Below, one piece after another: positions 1-4,460 of a DNA stretch of 8,744 bases; position 1 is the stretch's first letter, and every line of letters starts with the position of its first letter. The notes under the pieces were generated by a model. The model did not search any database. It saw nothing but the letters and a program-made list of their open reading frames with translations, and was not told where the DNA came from. The translations under genes and the position numbers were made by a program. This DNA comes from DASSKO01 sp035690425. Lineage in GTDB: Bacteria; Actinomycetota; Actinomycetes; Propionibacteriales; Nocardioidaceae. The stretch is taken from assembly GCA_035690425.1 (NCBI GenBank), contig DASSKO010000175.1, positions 1 to 8,744 of the forward strand, read 5' to 3'.

Positions 1-157
1 CCAGCGCGGCTCGAGCCAGCAGCCGTTCGGTGTCCGTCTGCGCCGTGTCCATCACGAACACACCGTTGACCCGAAGCTCCACCGCGCCGTCGTCGCGCCG
101 GCGCACCACCACCTCGCCGCGCTCGGAGACCGCCCTGGCCACGACGGTATGCCCCAT
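1..157 (-). CDS. Spermidine/spermine synthase-like protein, N-terminal fragment
   Basis: Partial gene running off the left edge; about 52 residues are visible from an ATG at 157. The translation begins MGHTVVARAVSERGEVVVRR and continues with ELRVNGVFVMDT and a TERLLARAAL segment. The pattern 'RGEVVVRRR ... LRVNGVFVMDT ... TERLLARAAL' is the N-terminal beta-strand region I associate with actinobacterial spermidine-synthase-like proteins (aminopropyltransferase/SAM-methyltransferase fold). Its SAM-binding glycine motif would lie outside the window. Whether these proteins make polyamines is not established by sequence; many lack the aminopropyltransferase residues. No Shine-Dalgarno precedes the ATG, but a TAGCGT -10-like box sits 7 bases upstream, which fits a leaderless mRNA. 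It is transcribed divergently from the peptide-oxygenase cassette. The family call rests on a short stretch; that the region is coding is more certain. Confidence 0.6.
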   Translation of the reverse strand, partial: MGHTVVARAVSERGEVVVRRRDDGAVELRVNGVFVMDTAQTDTERLLARAAL

Positions 158-164
158 GCCCCGT

Positions 165-170
165 ACGCTA
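165..170 (-). promoter_or_regulatory. Putative -10 box of a leaderless promoter for the left-edge gene
   Basis: On the minus strand TAGCGT matches the actinobacterial TANNNT -10 consensus. It is followed by seven bases and then the ATG, so transcription would start at or next to the start codon. No convincing -35 hexamer was seen, which is common for such promoters. The lack of any Shine-Dalgarno supports the reading. Confidence 0.4.
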
Positions 171-265
171 GCTCGCGACGACCGCGCTCCCTGCATCAGA
201 CTCTGCTTCCTGCAGGGGAGTGACCCGGTTTTGTCCGTCTTGCGCGGTTGTCGGGGTGCTGCTGC

Positions 266-293
266 CGCAGGAAGGGCAGTTGAGCGCAGGAAG
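266..293. repeat. Short direct repeat CGCAGGAAG, possible regulator site
   Basis: CGCAGGAAG occurs at 266-274 and again at 285-293, so the copies start 19 bases apart, close to two helical turns. This is the spacing expected for side-by-side binding of a dimeric or tandem regulator. It lies about 115-140 bases before the start of the peptide gene. Function is inferred from position and spacing only. Confidence 0.3.
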
Positions 294-391
294 TGTCGGC
301 AGCGCACGGTGCGGTCGGCCGCGACATCTCGTGTGAGGGTTGTCCCAGCGGGTACGACGTGGATGACCGCGGCACATCGGCCGTGACATCC

Positions 392-400
392 GGAGGAGGT
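392..400 (+). promoter_or_regulatory. Very strong Shine-Dalgarno of the repeat peptide
   Basis: GGAGGAGGT lies five bases before the ATG at 406 and is the strongest ribosome-binding site in the window. It fixes the start of the peptide gene and implies high translation of the peptide. The two genes behind it have no Shine-Dalgarno and start at TTG. Confidence 0.8.
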
Positions 401-405
401 AGACC

Positions 406-600
406 ATGAGCATGACACGCGAAGAGGCGCTGCGCGACGAGGACATGGAGACCGTGGGCGTGACTGCCCAAGGGCGCCCCGGCACCGACGCGGACGGCAC
501 CGATGCCGACGCCGACAGCACCGACGCGGACAGCACCGACGGTGACTCCACCGACGTGACCGACGGCGACAGCACCGACGCCGACGCCACCGACTCCTGA
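406..600 (+). CDS. Small acidic Asp/Thr-repeat peptide, candidate substrate of the adjacent oxygenase
   Basis: A 64-residue protein that I do not recognise. Residues 1-25 form a mixed, probably helical segment (MSMTREEALRDEDMETVGV, then TAQGRP). Residues 26-64 are an Asp/Thr/Ser/Ala/Gly-only tail with 15 Asp and eight Thr-Asp pairs, built on a 5-residue period (DSTDA, DSTDG, DSTDV, then after a 3-residue insertion DSTDA, DATDS). There is no Cys, His, Lys or aromatic residue in the tail, and no signal peptide or membrane segment. A near-perfect Shine-Dalgarno precedes the ATG. The stop is followed, in the same frame, by GCG and the TTG start of the JmjC oxygenase, which suggests translational coupling. 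The leader-plus-repetitive-core layout and strong translation relative to the neighbouring enzyme fit a RiPP precursor or dedicated hydroxylation substrate; this is inference. Alternatives are a Ca2+-binding acidic peptide or an N-terminal extension of the oxygenase cut off by a nonsense codon. Confidence 0.7.
   Translation: MSMTREEALRDEDMETVGVTAQGRPGTDADGTDADADSTDADSTDGDSTDVTDGDSTDADATDS
481..597 (+). repeat. 15-bp-period coding repeat (DSTDX tail of the peptide)
   Basis: From 514 on, the codons fall into 15-base units of the form GAC-AGC-ACC-GAC-GCG, with variants at the second and fifth codons and a 9-base insertion (ACC-GAC-GGC) after the third unit. Two looser GTDAD units precede them at 481-510. 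Copies differ synonymously as well (AGC/TCC, GGT/GGC, GCG/GCC). The array is therefore not a fresh slippage product, and the amino-acid pattern seems to be maintained. Confidence 0.75.
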
Positions 601-603
601 GCG

Positions 604-1728
604 TTGGACGCTCTCGAGCTGCTGTCCGGCGACGCCCAGACCTTCATCGACAAGGTTTGGGCGTCGCAGGTGCACGTCCACCTCGCGGCACCGGCTGACG
701 TCGTCGGCCTGCTGTCGTTCGACGACGTCGACCACCTGCTGACGAGCACTGGCATGCGCACGCCTGCGGTGCGGCTGGCCCAAGACGGTGCGGTCCTGCC
801 GTCGTCGGCCTTCACCCGCTCGGCCACCCTTGCCGGCGTGAGCATGACCGGCCTGGTCGACGCCCGCAAGGTGCTCGACCTCTTCGACTCCGGCGCCACC
901 GTCGTGCTGCAAGGGCTGCACCGCTACTGGCCGCCGCTGACGCGGCTGGTGCGTGAGCTCGAGCTGGCGCTGGGGCACCCGTGCCAGGCCAACGCCTACC
1001 TCACTCCGCCCGGCTCACAAGGCTTCGCGCTGCACTCCGACACCCACGACGTGTTCACTTTCCAGACCCATGGCCGCAAGCTGTGGGAGGTGCACGACGC
1101 CTCCGGCGCCCGAGAGGTGCTGATGGAGCCGGGGACCTCCATGTATCTGCCGACGGGCACCCCGCACGCCGCGCGGACGCAGGCGGTCGCCTCCTTGCAT
1201 GTCACTGTCGGCATCAACCAGGTGACCTGGCGGCAGGTGCTCGAGCGTGCGCTGGCGTCTGCGACGGGGGCCGAGCTCGACGCCCACCTGCCGGCCGGCT
1301 ACCTGCACGACCGCCGCCGTTTCGCCGATGACGTCGGCACCCGTCTGCTGGCGGTCGCCGAGACCCTGCGCGACCTCGACGCCGAGTCCGTCGCCGCCGC
1401 CGAGGTCGAGCGGTTCCTGACCACCCGCCACACCGCCGTACCCGGCGGCCTGCGCGACCGGCTCGCCGCGCGCGAGCTGTCCGACCACACCGTGCTGCGT
1501 CGTCGGCCGGGGTCGGCCTGCCAGCTGGTTTCCGACGGTGACCAACTGCGCGTCCTGCTCGGTGACCGCGAGCTGCGGGTGCCTGCCCGGCTGCGCGAGG
1601 CGCTCGAGCACGTCGGTGCTGTGGAGCAGCTGCGGCCGACCGACCTGTCCGCATGGCTCGACGCCGAGAGCGCCCGCGTGCTCACGCGCCGGCTGGTGCG
1701 GGAGGGACTGCTCGAGGTCGTCGGTTGA
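604..1728 (+). CDS. JmjC/cupin-4 Fe(II)/2-oxoglutarate oxygenase with C-terminal winged helix (ROXA-like)
   Basis: 374 residues. Residues ~1-205 form the JmjC/cupin-4 double-stranded beta-helix. The iron triad is visible as H144-x-D146 in LHSDTHDVF and H188 in LPTGTPHAA, in the order seen in the ribosomal oxygenases YcfD/ROXA, MINA53 and NO66. A helical linker follows, then a winged-helix-like domain at ~295-373 ending in RRLVREGLLEVVG. Known relatives hydroxylate Arg or His side chains of ribosomal proteins using Fe(II), O2 and 2-oxoglutarate; the substrate here is not given by sequence. The start is TTG at 604, three bases after the peptide stop, with no Shine-Dalgarno. Family-typical N-terminal residues (ALELLSGDAQTFIDKVW) begin at once, so no later start works. 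It overlaps the next gene by four bases. Its immediate partner, the Asp/Thr-repeat peptide, is the most obvious candidate substrate (inference). Catalytic residues look intact. Confidence 0.88.
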   Translation: MDALELLSGDAQTFIDKVWASQVHVHLAAPADVVGLLSFDDVDHLLTSTGMRTPAVRLAQDGAVLPSSAFTRSATLAGVSMTGLVDARKVLDLFDSGATVVLQGLHRYWPPLTRLVRELELALGHPCQANAYLTPPGSQGFALHSDTHDVFTFQTHGRKLWEVHDASGAREVLMEPGTSMYLPTGTPHAARTQAVASLHVTVGINQVTWRQVLERALASATGAELDAHLPAGYLHDRRRFADDVGTRLLAVAETLRDLDAESVAAAEVERFLTTRHTAVPGGLRDRLAARELSDHTVLRRRPGSACQLVSDGDQLRVLLGDRELRVPARLREALEHVGAVEQLRPTDLSAWLDAESARVLTRRLVREGLLEVVG

Positions 1729-2642
1729 GCGCCGCGTCGCCGGCTGCCTTCCGGTGCGCCGCGGCAAGTGCGTCCCAGGGCGAAGCGATGGAAGGCACCG
1801 CCTCGACGGTCCGGGCATTCCTGCTGATCCAGCAGCCCGGCCCATGGGGCGAGGACGCGCTGGCCGACTGCCGTCTTCCCGATGCACTCACCGGCGAGCT
1901 GACCGGCCGCTGCGCCGCCGCCGGGGTGCGTCCGCTGCTGATCCGCCGCCACGGCCGCGAGCAACCCGCCGGCGTCCGGGTGTTCGCCGCGTACGCCGAC
2001 CCGCACGAGCCGTGGCTGGAGACGGCCGTGCTCGATGACGTCAGCGCCCTGCTGGACCTCGATCTGGCGGCGCTCGGACGTGGCCGCTCGGTGGGGCTGC
2101 CCCGGTCGCAGGACCCGATCTTCTGCGTGTGCACCCACGGCCGCCACGACATCTGCTGCGCCGAGCTGGGTCGTCCGCTGGCCCGCGCCCTCGCGCAGTC
2201 GCACCCGCAGCACACCTGGGAGTGCTCACACATCGGCGGCGATCGTTTTGCCGGCAACCTGCTGCAGCTGCCCGACGGGCTCTACTACGGCCGCGCCGAC
2301 GCCGCGTCGGGGCCACGAATCGCGTCGGCCCGGCTTGCCGGCCACCTCGACCTGGAGAACCTGCGCGGCCGTGCCGGCTACGGCTTCGCGATCCAGGCGG
2401 CCGAGGCGCACCTGCGGCGCCACCTCGACCTGACCGAGCTCGGCGCCCTGCGGTTGCACGAGCACTCGGTCGACGGCGAGCTGACCACCGCCGGGTTTGC
2501 GGTGGGGGAGCAGCGTTGGCTCGTGACCGTCCGCTGCACGCGTGCCGAGCCGACGCGGCTCACCTGCCGCTCGGCGACGCTGCGAAAGCCCCTCCGCTCC
2601 GAGGTGGTGTCGATCGAGCAGCTGGACACCCCCGACCGCTGA
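1725..2642 (+). CDS. Suc_Fer-like (sucrase/ferredoxin-like, Apd1-type) thioredoxin-fold [2Fe-2S] protein
   Basis: About 305 residues, cytosolic, no signal peptide. The N-terminal part carries a family-like motif, C11 followed by EGTASTVRAFLLIQQPGPWG. The ferredoxin part holds C134-x-C136-THGRHDI-C144-C145 and then CSHIGGDRF (H169, D173) followed by LPDGLYYGR. Members related to yeast Apd1 bind a [2Fe-2S] cluster in a thioredoxin-like domain through two Cys and two His; C136-x8-C145 and H169 fit, but the expected second His is Asp173 here. The physiological reaction of bacterial members is unknown; an electron-transfer or redox-sensing role is likely. The start is TTG at 1725, whose last two bases are shared with the oxygenase stop (TTGA). 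This keeps the conserved C11 region. An ATG at 1788 would remove it and has only a weak Shine-Dalgarno. Overlap with the oxygenase implies co-translation and joint function. Confidence 0.82.
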   Translation: MSAASPAAFRCAAASASQGEAMEGTASTVRAFLLIQQPGPWGEDALADCRLPDALTGELTGRCAAAGVRPLLIRRHGREQPAGVRVFAAYADPHEPWLETAVLDDVSALLDLDLAALGRGRSVGLPRSQDPIFCVCTHGRHDICCAELGRPLARALAQSHPQHTWECSHIGGDRFAGNLLQLPDGLYYGRADAASGPRIASARLAGHLDLENLRGRAGYGFAIQAAEAHLRRHLDLTELGALRLHEHSVDGELTTAGFAVGEQRWLVTVRCTRAEPTRLTCRSATLRKPLRSEVVSIEQLDTPDR

Positions 2643-2775
2643 CCGGCCCATCACGCTCCGATAACGGATGAATCAAGCCTCGGTTGCGATGCGGCCGGCA
2701 GCACGTGCCTGGCTCGAGCGCGGGCACAGCCCGACCCAGCACGGGGAGAAGCGGAAACCGAGGTCAGGAGAAGCG
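2643..2775 (+). promoter_or_regulatory. Gap before the substrate-binding protein with an inverted repeat next to its ribosome-binding site
   Basis: The 133-base gap holds CCTCGGTT at 2678-2685 and its exact complement AACCGAGG at 2756-2763. The right arm ends two bases before the AGGAG Shine-Dalgarno (2766-2770), five bases from the ATG. A long-range stem of eight pairs could affect access to the ribosome-binding site. No clear promoter or terminator was found, so it is unresolved whether the binding protein is cotranscribed with the upstream cassette. Confidence 0.3.
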
Positions 2776-4422
2776 ATGCGATTGCCGTCGACAGGGAGGT
2801 TGGTCGCAGCCGTCGCGACGGTCGGCCTGTTGTGCACCGCGTGCAGTGCAGGCGCGGGGGGCGACGCCACCGACAGCACTGGACCTGTGGGTAAGGACCC
2901 GGGTGCGGACGTGCCTGGTGGTTCCTACAGCACCTACATCGCCGAGCCGTCGCCGTTGTTCCCCACTGCGCAGTGCTATGCGTCCGAGTGCTCCCAGGTG
3001 CTGAGCGTGCTCTACGACCCGCTGGTGAACGTCGACGCGGAGACGGGCGACCTGATCCCGGTGGTGGCCGAGTCGGTGACCACCGAGGACAACACGGTGT
3101 GGACGGTCCAGCTCAGGGAGGACTACACCTTCCACAACGGTGAACCGGTGAACGCGGACGCGTTCATCCGGGCCTGGAACTACTCCGCCTACGGACCCCA
3201 CGCCACCGACACCAACTTCCTGTTCGCCATGGTCGAGGGTTACGACGCCATGAACGCCGAGGAGGGTCAGCAGCCGGATGCCAAGCAGCTCAGCGGGCTG
3301 GAGAAGACCGGCGAGTACTCCTTCGAGGTGACGCTGAGCAAGCCGTTCTCCCAGTTCGGGCAGGTGCTGGCGTACACGCCGGCGTTCGCCGCAGGCACTG
3401 CCGAGTGCTTCGAGCACATCGACCAGTGCAACGCGTCGCCGATCGGCTACGGGCCCTACCAGATCCAGGGTGAGTGGGAGCACAACGAGGAGATCGTGGT
3501 CGAGCGCTACGAGGACTACGGGGGCGAGCGCCCGGCGAACGCCGACGAGATCACGTTCGCGATCTACGCCGACATCGGCACGGCGTACCGCGACTGGCGG
3601 GCCGGCAGCCTCGACATCGTGGCGCCGGACGCCCAGGTGTGGCCGCAGGCCAAGGAGCAAGCCGGCGACCGCTGGCTGGAGGAGCCCAGCTCGGCGTTCT
3701 CCTACCTCGGCTACCCCGTCTACGACGAGGACTGGCAGGACAAGAAGCTCCGGCAGGCGCTGTCGCTGGCGATCGACCGCAAGGAGATCATCTCCCGGCT
3801 CTTCAACGGGCTCTACATCCCCGCCCAGGGTGTCATCGCGCCGATCGTCCCCGGTGCGCGTGAGGATGCCTGCGAGTACTGCACGTTCGACCCCGAGCAG
3901 GCCAAGCGGCTGTACGAGGAGTCCGGTGGCGTCCCCGACAACACCGTGAAACTGTACTTCAACGCCGGCGCAGGTTACGAGGACTGGGTCCGCGCGGTCG
4001 GCGACCAGTGGAGCCAGGTGCTCGGTCTCGACTACGAGCTGCAGAGCACCCAGTGGGCGCAGTATCTCGAGCTGCTGACGCAGTTCGACCTGAACGGCCC
4101 CTACCGGCTCGGCTGGGAGATGGACTACCCGTCGCCGGAAAACTACCTGCGTCCGCTGTACAGCGAGGAGGGCGGCTCCAACTACAGCCAGTACTACAAC
4201 GAAGAGTTCGAGGAGCTGCTCGACCAGGCGGAGACCGCGGAGTCCACCGAGGTCGCGATCGACCTCTACCAGCAGGCCGCGGACATCGTCCTCGAGGAGA
4301 TGCCGATCATCCCGCTGTGGTTCGGCAAGGCGCATTACGTCTGGAGCGACGACGTCGAGAACATCGACTACAGCCAGGTCGAGGGCCAGATCGCCTTCGA
4401 CGAGGTGCAGGTCCGGCAGTGA
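2776..4422 (+). CDS. Oligopeptide/dipeptide ABC transporter substrate-binding lipoprotein (SBP family 5)
   Basis: 548 residues from an ATG with AGGAG five bases upstream; an upstream in-frame ATG at 2668 has no ribosome-binding site and would bury the signal peptide. Residues 1-22 are a lipoprotein signal (MRLPSTGRLVAAVATVGLLC then TAC) with C23 as the likely lipidated residue; the lipobox is CTAC with Cys instead of Leu/Val at -3. The mature part follows the DppA/OppA (SBP_bac_5) pattern: VLSVLYDPLVNVDAETG, YTFHNGEPVNADAF at ~117-130, IGYGPYQI at ~223-230 and LRQALSLAIDRKEI at ~325-338. Length fits the family. Three close Cys pairs (C67/C72, C211/C218, C366/C369) could form disulfides in the exported domain. 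It should capture peptides or similar solutes at the outer membrane face for import. No permease or ATPase gene follows: the next gene is convergent. It is therefore an orphan receptor in this window. Substrate is not predictable from sequence. Confidence 0.9.
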   Translation: MRLPSTGRLVAAVATVGLLCTACSAGAGGDATDSTGPVGKDPGADVPGGSYSTYIAEPSPLFPTAQCYASECSQVLSVLYDPLVNVDAETGDLIPVVAESVTTEDNTVWTVQLREDYTFHNGEPVNADAFIRAWNYSAYGPHATDTNFLFAMVEGYDAMNAEEGQQPDAKQLSGLEKTGEYSFEVTLSKPFSQFGQVLAYTPAFAAGTAECFEHIDQCNASPIGYGPYQIQGEWEHNEEIVVERYEDYGGERPANADEITFAIYADIGTAYRDWRAGSLDIVAPDAQVWPQAKEQAGDRWLEEPSSAFSYLGYPVYDEDWQDKKLRQALSLAIDRKEIISRLFNGLYIPAQGVIAPIVPGAREDACEYCTFDPEQAKRLYEESGGVPDNTVKLYFNAGAGYEDWVRAVGDQWSQVLGLDYELQSTQWAQYLELLTQFDLNGPYRLGWEMDYPSPENYLRPLYSEEGGSNYSQYYNEEFEELLDQAETAESTEVAIDLYQQAADIVLEEMPIIPLWFGKAHYVWSDDVENIDYSQVEGQIAFDEVQVRQ

Positions 4423-4460
4423 CGGTCTCGCTGAGTGGCGATGTCCCGGCGGCTCGTCAC
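4419..4460. other. Convergent gene ends with a weak stem containing both stop codons
   Basis: The binding-protein stop (4420-4422) and the protease stop (4457-4459, minus strand) are only 34 bases apart. GTGACG at 4419-4424 and CGTCAC at 4455-4460 are exact complements and contain both stop codons. A 6-bp stem with a 30-base loop and no T-tract is a poor intrinsic terminator, so termination here is uncertain. Confidence 0.25.

Larger units (their letters stand above)
158..405. other. Divergent intergenic region between the left-edge gene and the peptide-oxygenase cassette
   Basis: This 248-base stretch separates two divergently read genes and must carry promoters for both. It holds the leaderless -10 box on the minus strand, a 9-base direct repeat at 266-293 and a strong Shine-Dalgarno at 392-400. 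No clear -35/-10 pair for the plus-strand cassette was found. I saw no believable gene inside it; reading frames crossing it are poor in codon bias or are antisense extensions of the cassette. Confidence 0.6.

Noticed and set aside
406..600. Repeat peptide as a lanthipeptide, graspetide or lasso precursor
   Set aside because: No lanthionine synthetase, ATP-grasp ligase, lasso cyclase or protease gene is in the window, and the peptide has no Cys. Only hydroxylation or redox chemistry is supported by the neighbours.
196..978. Long minus-strand reading frames rich in Val/Gly repeats opposite the peptide and oxygenase
   Set aside because: The Val/Gly pattern is the antisense image of the GAC/ACC repeat. 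The frames have no ribosome-binding site, cross a divergent gap and conflict with two well-supported plus-strand genes.
1653..1724. N-terminal extension of the Suc_Fer protein from ATG 1653
   Set aside because: This extension lies within the coding region of the oxygenase, is Arg-rich and has no ribosome-binding site. Family-like sequence starts after TTG 1725.
2668..2775. N-terminal extension of the substrate-binding protein from ATG 2668
   Set aside because: It would place 36 residues before the lipoprotein signal peptide. The ATG at 2776 has AGGAG at the right distance.
2861..2880. GGDATDSTG in the binding protein's linker resembles the repeat peptide's ending
   Set aside because: The match is a few low-complexity residues in a normal acidic lipoprotein linker, so homology or shared processing cannot be claimed.
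2764..4335. A 523-residue minus-strand frame opposite the substrate-binding protein
   Set aside because: The plus-strand frame has a lipoprotein signal, a Shine-Dalgarno and a full SBP family 5 pattern. The antisense frame is a typical long shadow in GC-rich DNA.
4423..4456. Intrinsic terminator between the convergent genes
   Set aside because: The only complement is 6 bases with a 30-base loop and no T-tract, so it was noted as weak structure rather than called a terminator.
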